Assembly: GCA_033398695.1 (NCBI GenBank)
Contig: CM065806.1
Coordinates: 41,813,001 to 41,877,000 of the forward strand
Source: Orobanche coerulescens
Lineage: Eukaryota; Streptophyta; Magnoliopsida; Lamiales; Orobanchaceae
Length of the DNA stretch: 64,000 nucleotides
Direction of reading: 5' to 3'
The notes under the pieces are model-generated. The model had not been told where the DNA came from. It saw only the letters and a list, made by a program, of their open reading frames with translations, and made no database searches. Of the stretch, positions 46,125 to 64,000 are shown piece after piece. The first letter of the stretch is position 1. Every line of letters starts with the position of its first letter. The position numbers and the translations under genes were made by a program.

Positions 46125-47554
46125 ATGGACATGAATCAAACTTTGAAAATCGTTGGGGCGTCTCCTCAGAAGCGACGCGCTGCATTTCATAGGCCCGGGT
46201 GCAGTGATAAGTATGCGAGGGTTGCTAGGTCGTCTCCTAGAAGCGGCGCGCCACATTTACATCTGAGGGTGGTGTCAAATGAGCAAGGATATGCTACACT
46301 TCATAGGCCCGGGTGTAGTGGGAAATATGTAGGGGTTGCTAGGTCGTCGCCCGGAAGCGGCGCGCCACCTCGAAGTATGGGTGTGGTGTCAAATGTGCAA
46401 GGATCCTTGCAGCGTGGACGGGGACAGACAGAGAAGTCAGTTCATGCGGCTAGTAAGGGTAGTAAGGTGCGATTTGGAACTTGAAACGTTAGCTCTTTGA
46501 CGGTGAGATCAACAGAAGTGGGGGAGGTTATGAAAAGAAGGAGGATTCACATAATATGTCTACAAGAGACTGGGTTGGCGAAAAGGCAAGAGTATTAGCT
46601 CCTTGGGGTTACAAGCTTTGGTACTCTGGAAAGGATAGAAGTAGAAATGGAGTAGGTATCGTCATGGATAAAGAAATCATTGATGATGTGGTGGAAGTGT
46701 CAAGAAGGAGCGATAGAATCATGAGTATTAAGCTTGCGATAGGGGATGAGTTTCTAACTATCATAAGTGCTTATGCACCACAAGTAGGATTGGATGCATC
46801 GATCAAACAAGAATTCTGGGAAGATTTGAAAGAGGTCGTCGAACGAATTCCTATGTGTGAGAAATTGATCATTGGTGGTGACCTCGATGGGCATGTCGGT
46901 GTTATCAGAGATGGCTTTGAGAGCGTTTATGGTGGCTTCGGTTTTGGGGATAGGAATGAAGCAGGAAATGGTATATTGGATTTCGCATTAGCTTATGACT
47001 TGGGTATTATGAACACTTGGTTCGAGAAAAGGGACTCTCATTTGGTGACATATAGAAACGGAGGTAATGCAAGTCAGATTGATTTCTTTTTAGTAAGGAA
47101 TGTTTGGAGGAAAAGTTTTACTAATTGCAAGGTGATACTTGGTGGGAGCGCTGCAACGCAGCATAGGATTGTGGTGCTTGACTTTCAAGGTAAGAGGCAA
47201 TTAAGAAAGAGAAGACCACAAGTTGACCCTCGAATTAAGTGGTGGAAGCTCCAAGGGGAGAGTCGACATACTTTTGTGGCTAAGATTGCTGATAATGGTA
47301 TTTGGTCTGATTGCACGAAGATGGATATAGATTCGATGTGGAACTTGTTGGAGCATAACATAAAGAAAGTTGCAAAAGAAGTCCTAGGAGAATCTAACGG
47401 AAACAGACCTTCAAGTAAGGACACATCTTGGTGGCATGATGAAGTTAAGCAAGCGATAAATACCAAACATGAATGTTATAAGGTACTGGGTAAATGCTCG
47501 AGCGATGAGAATTATGAGAAGTACAAGAAAGCTCGAACAGAAGCTAAAAAGTAG
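46125..47554 (+). pseudogene. RTE endonuclease and linker region
   Basis: After a variable N-terminus the APE endonuclease start NVSSLT is preceded by a stop in place of the usual Trp (GT then TGA, near 46483). From 46556 the frame is open. It has YKLWYSGKDRSRNGVGIV, IISAYAPQVG, GGDLDGHVG (usually GDFNGHVG), RNEAGNGILDFA and SQIDFFLVR. It continues into the linker with DTSWWHDEVKQAI. The enzyme would nick the target site. Downstream frame changes separate it from the polymerase. Confidence 0.85.
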
Positions 47555-47639
47555 TGTGAAATGCCCGATCAAAGATCAATCACGAATTATATACAAGATT
47601 AGATACAAAAGAAGGGGAAAAAGATATCTAAAAACTTGC

Positions 47640-49262
47640 TCGAATGAGAGAGAAGAAGACGCAAGATATTGGAAAAGTTAAATGTGTGAAAGATACGGAC
47701 CAAAAAGTTTTGGTTCAAGATAAAGAGATAAAAGAGAGATGGGGGTCATACTTTGATACTCTATTCAATGGCCATCAAGAACAAGATATTGGGAATTTAA
47801 ACATCCCTCAAATATGGTTAACCGAGAGTTTAAGAGGAGAATTCAAAAGAGTGAAGTGACAATGGCATTGAAGAAGATGGGGTCAAAGAAAGCAGAAAGA
47901 CCAGATGGTATACCTATTGAAGTTTGGAGGTGTTTGGGGGAGAGAGGGATCAAATGGGTAACTATGCTTTTCAATAAGATTTGGAGAAGCAATAAGATGA
48001 CATCAGCATGGAGAGAAGTATTCTCATTCCTTTGTATAAGAACAAAGGTGATGTTCAAGATTGTTCTAATTATCGCGAAATTAAACTAATGAGTCATACC
48101 ATGAAGTTATGGGAACAAGTGATTGAACAAAGGATCAGGAAATGTGTGAAAATAACAGAAAATCAGTTTGGATTTATGCCAGGAAGATCGACCATGGAAG
48201 CAATTTATCTTATCCGACAGTTGATGGAACATTATCGAGATAAAAGAAAGATCTACATATGGTTTTTATTGATTTAGAGAAGGCATATGATAAAGTACCA
48301 AGGGAAGTACTTTGGTGAGTCTTAGCAAAAAAGGGTGTATCGCGGAAATATATTGACATTATAAAGGACATGTATGAGGGAGCTAGTACAAGTGTACGTA
48401 CTAATGTTGGGAGGACAGAAAAAATTACTATTACGATTGGGGTGCATCAAGGATCTGCTCTTAGTCCTTTTCTCTTTGCCATAGTCATGGACGAATTGAT
48501 AAGAGAAATTCAAAATGACATTCCGTGGTGTATGATGTTCGCAGGTGATATTGTGTTGATTGATGAAACGAAGATTGGAGTGCAACAGAAATTGGAACTT
48601 TGGAGGGATACTTTGGAAGCTCGAGTCTTTAGGCTGAGCAGCAGTAAGACTGATTATATGGAGTGTAGGTTTAGCGAAAACAGTGATAGAGAGGCGGGGA
48701 TGATCACATTTGATGGGAAAGTTGTTCATAGATCCAATTTCTTTCGGTATCTTGGATCTATTATCCAAAAGGATGGAGAGCTAGATGGCGATGTGGCTCA
48801 CAGAATAAAGGGAGGGTGGTTGAAGTGTAAGAGTGCTACAGGGGTTTTATGTGATCCTGACATGCCTCATAGATTAAAGGGTAAATTTTACTGCTACAGT
48901 GTCACGTTCAAAAGATGAATGTGGCGGAGATGCGTATGCTACAATGGATGTGTGGTCATACAAAAAAGGATCGGCTCAGAAATGAGGTGATTAGAGAGAA
49001 GGTAAAAGTTGAGTCTATAGAAGACAAGGTGATGGAGAATCGATTACGATGGTTAGGTCATGTGAGAAGAAGACCTGTTGATGCCCCAATGAGGAGGCTA
49101 GAAAGTTGTGGAACAAGTAATATTGTGAAAGGTAGAGGAAGACTCAAGAAAACTTGGATAAAGATGATTGAAAATGATATGCGGTTTCTTGGAATTGGAG
49201 AAAGTATGGCGATGAAGAGGCAAATGTGGCGGGAAAGAATACGGGTGGTGGATGGAATCTGA
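47640..49262 (+). pseudogene. RTE reverse transcriptase, frameshifted and mutated
   Basis: In order: KAERPDGIPIEVW, IPLYKNKGDVQDC, NQFGFMPGRSTMEAI, FIDLEKAYDKVP (motif A), GVHQGSALSPFLF (motif B), MMFAGDIVLI (motif C), HRSNFFRYLGS, then the C-terminal RMLQWMCGHT and LRWLGHVRRR. Motif C reads Gly-Asp instead of Asp-Asp because codon 48544-48546 is GGT, so a catalytic metal ligand is lost. Frame changes occur near 47840, 48080, 48260 and 48900. The C-terminal frame 48915-49262 ends at a T-rich stretch. Confidence 0.88.
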
Positions 49263-49800
49263 TTCTTTTTTTTTTTTCTATTTTCTTTTATTTCATGTTA
49301 TCTTTTAATTTATTTTTTAGGATTTTTCATTTTTTTTACATTCATTCTCCTTTTTTTTTTGCTTTTTTCTCTACTTTTTTCAACTCTTTTTTTCCTTTTA
49401 TGTTATTTATGTAACGATCATTGACAGTTTCAAAGTTTGATTCATGTTAGCCGACCCCAAATCATTCTGGGACTAAGGCTTAGATGTTGTTGTTTGTTGT
49501 TGTAAACTATTATACCCTTAATATATTTATTTTTATATTTTATCTTAAAAGTTAAGTAAGAATATTTAAGTAATTATATAAATAAATGAAAGAAGAAAGA
49601 AGAAATGAATTAATATTTTTCATTCCCTCCGCTCTATTTTTATGAACCAATTAAATAATTTTAATAAAAATCCCTCACCTTCGGTCCAAATCCCCCACCA
49701 AAGAGCCTCTTCATCATCTTCCCCATCAGGTTTCTCTCTTATCCCACTGCCACACACGCAATTAGTAACATGGAAACCCTAACATCTCCTTTACGCTTGG

Positions 49801-50661
49801 TTTGGTTGGAGGGGGAATAGAGGGGGATGGGAGGGGAGGGGAGAGGGTTTTAAAAATTAATTTTATTTGGTTGAAATTTTAGGAGGGGAGGGAAGGGAAA
49901 CAGAGGGACCCAAAATCTTTTCAATCTCAATTTTTTGTTCCCTCCAAAAGTGGGGAATTAAGAGGAGAAATAAATTTCGGACAAAAATAACCTTGTTGTT
50001 CCCCTTCTTCTTCCAAGTCTGTTCGTGAAAGAAAACCCAGCGGCCGACTACTCTCACAATTCACCGCGATCACACTCTCACTTCTCAGAAATCGTAGCGC
50101 CTCCCATAGCTCCCCATCCCACCGCAGCTCCTACTATCGTCGTCGCCGGCACCGACACACAGAGGCCGCTGTCGCACAATTTCGCCGCTTTCCAGTTTTT
50201 TTTTCATTTTTCGAAAGTACTTTCCAGGTTATTTGCACAAGTCTGCCGTAGTTCCCTGCAAATTTTTTTTCGAAAGTACTTTCCAGTACTTAAATTGATT
50301 TTATTGTTTATTTTTTGATCGAATTTGATTTTTTTTTTTGGATTTTATTTTTATGAATTCAGTTTTTTTTTATTTTATTGTTGGTGATGATTGATAAGAA
50401 TGATGATGTTTGTGAACTTCATGACCTAAATTGTTGTGCTTTATTACAAGTCTCAATTGAAAATATATAAAAATATATTTTAAGTATTAAAATCCCTCCC
50501 CCACTTCATTCAAGTAAATATATAAATGGTATAAAAATAAGTTTAATCATGAAATCTCTTCCCTTCCCTCTTATGAACCAAAATAAGTATTAAAATCTCT
50601 CTCCTCCCCTCCCCTCCCCTCTCTCCATTAAAATCCCTCCCCTCCCCTCCTTTGAACCAAA
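49801..50661. mobile_element. Second TIR element with TTTGGTT ends
   Basis: The left end TTTGGTTGGAGGGGG and right end CCTCCTTTGAACCAAA are inverted, and each arm has an inner repeat of the same kind (near 49868 and 50568). The middle (50040-50280) is GC-rich and unlike the arms, so it may be captured sequence. No gene is recognised. Confidence 0.5.
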
Positions 50662-50714
50662 CAATGTGTTAATGAACTCGGCGCCCAGTGAGGAAATAAA
50701 CAATGACCTACAGG

Positions 50715-51446
50715 TAGGGGTGTAAACGAGACGAGACAACTCGCGAGCTACTCGAGATTGACTCGGTCAAAACTCGGTCAACACTCGACTCGATAGGCTC
50801 GACTCGAACTCGAGTTCGACTCGACATACTAACGAGTCGAGTCGAGCTACCCAATACTCGACTCGATAAGCTCGTGAGATACTCGAATTTTTTATATATA
50901 ATTAGTTTTTATAATATACTTTGTAAAATATAATATAAAAAAGTATTAATTGGCCAAAAAAATAAAAAATTAATAATACATACTACCTCCGTCCCGCCCA
51001 AAGGTTTACATTTCTATCAAAAAGTAGTTCCTTTAGTAAGTTTACATATATCACTTTTTACAATCAAATCAAACAATAACTTTTTACTTTTTAATCTCCA
51101 CCACTCATTCATCATCAATACTTTTTACTTTTTAATCTCCACCACACATTTAATCATCATTACTTATACCAATCATTACCTAAAATACACCAAATATACG
51201 CCCTCTGTCAACCTTTGGCTGGGACGGAGGGAGTATTAGATTTCTATTTTAAATAAAAGAAATAACAACTTATTGGTCAAAAATTAAAATTACTAGCTAG
51301 ATAATAAAAAAATTGAAATTATTATATATTCATTAAGGGTGTTTGAAGTGTTTACACAAGTTAAAAGCAAAATAGCTTCTTCCACATCGGTTGAGTGCTG
51401 TTTATTTTGGCTCACTCGAGCTCGACTCGCATCATTTACACCCCTA
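50715..51446. mobile_element. Non-autonomous hAT-like element
   Basis: The inverted ends TAGGGGTGTAAACGA and TCATTTACACCCCTA are bordered by an 8-bp duplication with one mismatch, CCTACAGG and CCTATAGG. The body is rich in ACTCGACTCG words at both ends. No transposase. A Stowaway-like MITE sits inside. Confidence 0.8.
50983..51233. mobile_element. Stowaway-like (Tc1/mariner) MITE
   Basis: It has CTACCTCCGTCCC at the left and GGGACGGAGGGAG at the right, about 251 bp, bordered by TA dinucleotides. The ends match the widespread CTCCCTCCGTCCC family of plant MITEs. Confidence 0.85.
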
Positions 51447-51495
51447 CCTATAGGCTACCGACCACCTTCTAGTGAATGAATAATAGGGATACATG

Positions 51496-51903
51496 GGAAG
51501 GGTTGGTCGTCCAATGGTAGGACGCATATTTCCAAGACACTCCTTTAGGAGTGGTCTTAGGTTCTAACCCCACCAAGGAGGTGAAAGAGGAAGTTTTTCT
51601 ATTTATGATCCTCGAGATCGAGCGACCGCTAATCAATGTTTAATCTCGCGTCAAACGGCAGTGTGGGAGTATTTCCTTCTTGGGCAGTCTTGTGACCAAT
51701 CGGTGGTATTCTCCAGAAGCTGTCTTTGGAGCACTGCAATTTATTAATCGTTTAAGAACCTCGCGTGCGCGAAGTGTATAGAAAGCGTTGGGACCGCGAA
51801 TTCTTCGGCGACTGGAATTTACTTACCGATGGGTTAGGAGTAGGTTCATTGAGAGATTAGTCCGGCTAAGCTGGGATCACCTAATTATAAAAAAAAAGTA
51901 ATC
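51496..51903 (+). mobile_element. tRNA-derived SINE
   Basis: It begins with an A-box-like GTCCAATGGTAGGAC and has a B-box-like GGTTCTAACCCC some 45 bp later. It ends in an A-rich tail (ATAAAAAAAAAGTA). The sequence GGGATACATG is repeated at both sides (51486-51495 and 51904-51913), consistent with a target duplication. It is about 400 bp long. It cannot fold as a tRNA gene. The SINE family is not assigned. Confidence 0.65.
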
Positions 51904-51913
51904 GGGATACATG

Positions 51914-52218
51914 AAAGGGGAACGACTGAATTTGGGAGTCGATCGTCAATTGGGGAGAATTGACAAGAAATTCGTGGGGACAATCCGGTAAAAGTAAAAC
52001 CATCACCTACAAGTTGGTTTGTTGTTGTTTTCATGTTGAAATTGATAGATTAAATTCTGAAATTTTATTGATTTTGCATTCCATGGAGGAGTTAAACCTA
52101 CGGAAATAAAATATGGGTCAAATCTTCTAAAATTGTTGGAGAGTATCGTCTTCTAAATTCCAATAGGTAACATTTCTCCTCATTTTTCTTCCATTTTATT
52201 TCCTGTTTTTTTATTTAT
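51914..52218. other. No feature seen
   Basis: AT-rich, with no recognised gene or repeat. Confidence 0.5.
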
Positions 52219-52226
52219 GTTTGGGG

Positions 52227-52923
52227 CAGTGTTTTCAGTTGCGTTTGTAGATCTGTCGCGTTTTTGTACAGAATTGCGTAGCGAAAAATTGCATAGCGCA
52301 TAGCGTAGGTAATTCGGTCATGATATTTTTAAGTGAAAAATAAAATAATTATTCTTGTGTACGATCAATAGGTAAATAACCCAAGTGAAATAGCGATGAA
52401 ATAATTTCAAATAAACAAAACAACTTAGAACAATTATAATAATCCCAAATACAAACTTAAATAAGCCACGATATGAAAATATTCAATTCTAGAAACACTT
52501 AAATCAATATGAAGTGTTCTGCTGGTTGGCTGTGAAGTTTTCTGTTGAACCCTAGTTTTTTTTTTCCTAAAACCTGGATGTATGTTTTTACTGTGGAAGT
52601 TTTTTTTTTTTTTTTGGCTGCGGAAGTTTCTCGCTGGACAGTTTGTCCTTAAACCCTAATAGTTATAGGTACTGAAATAGAGCAGCAGGTTATAAGTAAC
52701 TAAGGGATATCATCGCACCGTTTCGGAAGTTTCAGATTTCATATTAGGGTTTTATCAGAAAACCCTAATCGCGTAGGTATAGCGCACACAATCGCGCGCT
52801 TTCGAAGCCACATCAGCCGTTCGCGCACGCAAAGGAAGCCTAAGCGCAACTGGACCAGCACTCCATCGCGTTTTACAAAAAAATTGCACTAAAGCGCGCT
52901 ATTCACCGCTATTAAAAACACTA
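52227..52923. mobile_element. Non-autonomous hAT-like element with GCG-rich ends
   Basis: The perfect 8-bp duplication GTTTGGGG (52219-52226 and 52924-52931) surrounds 697 bp whose ends are CAGTGTTTTCAG and TAAAAACACTA. Subterminal regions are full of GCG words (GCGTAGCG, GCGCATAGCG; GCGCGCTATTC). No transposase. Subterminal repeats of this kind bind transposase in known hAT elements; here that is inference. Confidence 0.7.
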
Positions 52924-52931
52924 GTTTGGGG

Positions 52932-53413
52932 TAGAGTGGTTTTGCGCTTGGGAGGTAATTTTGACGTGATAAAAATATCATACAATGTTTAGGAAATATT
53001 GATTCTCCTCAATGTTTCGACCCTTGATTTTGTTCCACCTAATTGGCTATTTCATGTTCTAGTGATGTTCTACACTTGCGAAAATGTAGATGTCAGTGAT
53101 GTTCTAGTGATGTCAGATTTCTTAAGAAATGAGATGATAATAACTAATAATAGATGGTTTTGGTTTTGGATTCGCGGATCTTCCGGTCACACAACTTCCG
53201 ACCATTAAAATCACTACAGCCTTCTAGTTTATGTTCAACAACTTTCTTCAGGTTGGGGTCCTCGATAAACCAATATGTATTTCAATAATATTGAGAGGCC
53301 TGCCCTAAAAAAGATTCAAAAGTATACAGCTAACTGGACAAGCAATAGATCTGCCATGGCACAACCAAAAACCACTAAGCGAATAGGTACAAGGTACTTT
53401 GCCTAATTTGATT
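52932..53413. other. 3' flank of the receptor kinase gene
   Basis: It contains the presumed 3' untranslated region and terminator of the minus-strand gene. No certain polyadenylation signal was picked. Confidence 0.4.
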
Positions 53414-61345
<7,932 letters not shown>

Positions 61346-61640
61346 GATTCTGTTTAGGTGATCTTCCAGGCTCTTTGGGATTCCCTTTATCGATTTTGAA
61401 ATTTAGGGAAAAAGCTGATGCTTCCGAGGTCTTCTTCACCAATGCTGAAGTAATTTGTTCATTACCGGCAGTTGGCGCAATATTCTGAAAAATCTCGTGA
61501 GTTGATATCTCACATGTACGGGCTTATAATATTAAACAAGGCATTCTCAACTAATCAGTAATTAAAGAGTTGATAATTATTTTTAATTCAAGTATTCTGC
61601 ACGTGATTAGACATGAGGATAAAAATAAAATACAAACATG
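61346..61640 (-). promoter_or_regulatory. Upstream region of the receptor kinase gene
   Basis: In minus sense ATTATAAGCCC (about 61523-61535) could be the TATA box, which would give a 5' untranslated region of about 150 bases. No other element was picked. Confidence 0.4.
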
Positions 61641-63240
61641 TATTACTACTAGCTACAAATTTTAAAATGACATTACTATTAGGTACAAAAACATTACTAC
61701 TAGGTACAAAATTGTATTTGGTAGGATAACTTTACCCTCTGCAGCCTTTTTTGTTATTTTCAATTGAAATTTAGAATTTTAATTTATTCATTTGAAATTT
61801 GAATTTTACATATCTAGAATAAAATTAAAAATTACATATTTGAATTTTAAAAATAAAATATTTGAAAATTTGTTGCCGACGTCCAAATTTGAATTTTAAA
61901 AATCTGTTGCAGACCTTCATCTTCTTCGTTGCAGACTTTTATCTTCTTCGTCTTTCATCTTCCGCTATACACCAATGTATGCACATGTTCTAAAAATATA
62001 CACCCGTGCATGCACCTGTGCATCAATACATGAACCGGTGCATTAATTCATGAACCCCCAATCCCCAAATGAACCAAAAAACGAAAAACAAAAATCAAAC
62101 CCAATTAAATCCAAAAGAGGGAAACAAAATCTAATAAAAAGGTATCAAAATCCAAACGACTGATCTCATAAATTTTAACATGATCTGCAACCATTGAACA
62201 ATTTTCTTAAAAATTCATAATTTTACAACAATATACACATTCAAATCTAAAACATCGATCAATCGAAATAAACGAACCAGCACTGCCGACTGCCGCAAGA
62301 AGACCAGCCGTCACATGAGGACCACCCGCAGACAAGGGACCGGCCAACACAGAGCCCCGACCACCATCGGAATCACCTGAAACTGCGTACGGAGGAACAA
62401 AGGAGGAGGGAACCGCGATGGGGCCCGAAGAACCAACCCCGACCGCCGCAGAAGAAAACCCAACCGCACTTGCCGCTGAAACCAGAGGCTCCGCCGCTGC
62501 CACACCCACCCACAGAGGCTCCGACCCGACTGAACCACCAACCACATCACCCGCAAGCAAGCCGCCTGGAGGAACCGGAACCGCAGCAGCGGAGACCGGG
62601 AAAATAGAAGATTTTGAAGAGACAGTGGGATGGAGATCAGATTTGGACGCTCCTGTACAGATATGCGTACTTGGCAGAAATTCGTCTGGGTTTACGCTTA
62701 GTTCCCGAGTTTAACTTAACGAGAGAAAAGAAGAAAGAAAAAGTATTTGGTGTTCCTGAGTTTTTTAATAAAAAGAAACGGAAAGAAATGGAAGGAAAAC
62801 TTTCCCTCCTAATTTTCCTTCTGATTTGGAAGGATTTGGAGAGAAAAGAACAAAATAGTTAATTTTCCTTTCACTTCTTTCAAACTCGGGAATACAAAAT
62901 ACAATTTCCTTTCATTTTCCTTTCTTTTCTTTTCTCCCCTAACTTTCTTTCCCTTTCTTTTCTTTCCTTTACTAAAACTCGCGTTAATGAGAGAGAGTGA
63001 GAGGAAAGTGTGGGAGAGAGTGGTGGGGGGATAACTAATAAATATAGGAGGAAAAAGATTGTACAGAGGGTACAGATATATTTTTATTTTTAATATTATA
63101 ATATAGGTGTTTTGGATATTTTGAGTTGGATGGTATTTTGTGTATTTTGCATCATGTTTTGTATCTAATAGTAATACAAAAAATTTATACTTAGTTGTAA
63201 TTGTGTTCCAAAAATTGTATCTAGTAATAATTATTTCATT
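61641..63240. mobile_element. Possible Mutator-like element with GC-rich cargo
   Basis: The left arm (61641-61755) has repeated ATTACTA.TAGGTACAAA words and TACCCTCTG. The right arm (63060-63235) has the same words inverted (TTTGTATCTAATAGTAAT, AGAGGGTAC). The middle (62280-62720) is much more GC-rich, with long open frames on both strands but no known domain. It may be a Pack-MULE, but the arms are degenerate and no target duplication was found. Confidence 0.4.
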
Positions 63241-63625
63241 AGAAAATTGCAACAAGTTCAAACACCTCCCAAATTAAAATATTCAAACATGACATAAGAG
63301 TTAATGTAATAATAATATTTTTGAGCCATAAAACTGAGAACATGCCTCACAAAACAAAACAAATCAAAATATTTTTTTTGTTTCTCTTGTAAAATGCGTA
63401 TATATACATACTACTTTAATATTAAATATTTCCTTGTCACGCTGCACTCGAACTGGCTCAATCAATAATAGGTAACGTCACTATGAAGTTACAAAAAAAA
63501 TCATATGATATATGTTGTGTGCATATATTTTATTTCGGTTCTTTTCTAGTTGCCTTGCAATACTTCACTCACTATTGCGGCTATTAGGGCCTGTTTGATA
63601 GGTTGGTTAGATTATGTAAGGTTAG
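63241..63625. other. No feature seen
   Basis: AT-rich sequence with no recognised gene or repeat. Confidence 0.4.
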
Positions 63626-64000
63626 TAGGGGTGAAAACGGATCGGATACGGGCGGATAGTGCTCTTCTCGTATCATAACTCATATTTTTCTCTCAGATTC
63701 GGAGTCGGATACGGGAAGGCCGGATACGAATACGAATTCGGATTATTCGGGATACGGACACGGGACGAATACAAGACGGATTCGGACCAGATTCGAATAA
63801 ATATAATCGGATAATACGTGTCATACAAAAATCGTTTCGAAGTGATTGCAACATATAAAAACTACCTACACAATATTTCATAAAAGTTCTAATGCAAACT
63901 ATAGTAATTTTTTTAAACATCGTTTCATAATAATGGTCCCTCACTTTTACTTATTCAGTCTCTCCCATAAAAAAGATAAGCTTCATACTTAGTAAAGACT
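63626..64000. mobile_element. Start of a hAT-like element, running off the window
   Basis: TAGGGGTGAAAACGGATCGG is a common end of small plant hAT elements and is followed by GGATACGGG/CGGATACGAAT subterminal repeats. The right end is outside the window; the candidate left duplication is AAGGTTAG. Confidence 0.5.

Larger units (their letters stand above)
46018..49505 (+). mobile_element. RTE-type LINE, near full length
   Basis: It is flanked by a 16-bp perfect duplication, ACTATTATACCCTTAA (46002-46017 and 49506-49521). The 5' end has the plant RTE leader words CCCAAGCCCGGATAAA and GGGTTGCGGTAGG. The 3' end has GCCGACCCCAAATC followed by a TTG-rich tail, the usual RTE signature. The coding part has endonuclease and reverse transcriptase, with several stops. 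Confidence 0.9.
45822..49650. mobile_element. Small TIR element (TTTGGTTCA ends) carrying the RTE LINE
   Basis: The left end, TTTGGTTCAAATGAGGGG, is mirrored on the right by GCTCTATTTTTATGAACCAA. The G/A-rich then AT-rich body resembles the element at 49801-50661. Without the RTE insertion it would be about 340 bp. Superfamily unknown; no clear target duplication was seen. Confidence 0.5.

Noticed and set aside
51500..51560. tRNA gene
   Set aside because: A-box and B-box-like words are present, but there is no cloverleaf, and the unit has an A-rich tail and flanking repeats, as in a SINE.
62418..62714. Ala/Pro/Thr-rich protein gene
   Set aside because: Low-complexity composition, with an open frame on the opposite strand too and no domain or intron signal; left as unknown cargo.

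Overview
The window is nuclear DNA of a flowering plant, most likely a eudicot. Three things point that way: an S-domain receptor-like kinase gene with the standard seven-exon plant layout, plant-type LINEs (L1 and RTE) with a tRNA-type SINE, and Tekay-like Ty3/gypsy chromoviral sequence. The species cannot be named. Roughly 85-90 percent of the window is transposable element sequence, and the only host gene recognised is the receptor kinase on the minus strand at 53414-61345.

Layout. 1-828: 3' end of a Ty3/gypsy pol (integrase C-terminus plus chromodomain). 864-7868: its 3' LTR, split by a complete gag-only LTR element (1422-6012). 7869-9841: unassigned, with a weak LTR-like stretch and a short tandem repeat. 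9875-14715: a LINE RNase H remnant (minus) split by a second gag-only element of the same family (10359-14474, TSD TAGGA). 14716-38415: one large nested block. The host of the nest is a minus-strand gag-only Ty3 element. Its 3' LTR holds a solo LTR (15132-17209). Its interior holds a plus-strand gag-only element (17817-28988), whose gag is split by another solo LTR (22597-25602). Its 5' LTR holds a gag-protease element (34040-38240). 38416-45605: a decayed L1-type LINE (plus) split by a solo LTR (40381-42844). 45822-53000: small DNA transposons, an RTE LINE with a 16-bp target duplication, and a SINE. 53414-61345: the receptor kinase, whose fourth intron holds a tandem three-LTR element. 61346-64000: the kinase upstream region, a GC-rich insert between degenerate inverted repeats, and the start of a hAT-like element.

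How it fits together. Five of the LTR elements with an interior carry gag (one also protease) but no reverse transcriptase or integrase, so they must have used enzymes from elsewhere. The partial chromovirus at the left edge shares its 3' end block (coding end, polypurine tract, LTR start) with the gag-only element at 17817-28988 and is the natural candidate class of helper.

The most unusual signal lies in the LTRs. Six LTR copies of differing sequence carry dense arrays of a 12-bp palindrome-like motif, in LTR sense mostly TAGCGCACGCTA. The array ends 10-13 bp upstream of the TATA box in all six. One close relative has swapped the motif for TTACGNNCGTAA while its flanks stay homologous. A CCCC/GGGG hairpin with variable loops also recurs near the downstream end of most of these LTRs. 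Both look like functional U3/leader modules. Coordinates, repeats, TSDs and splice sites were read by eye; no alignments or database searches were run.
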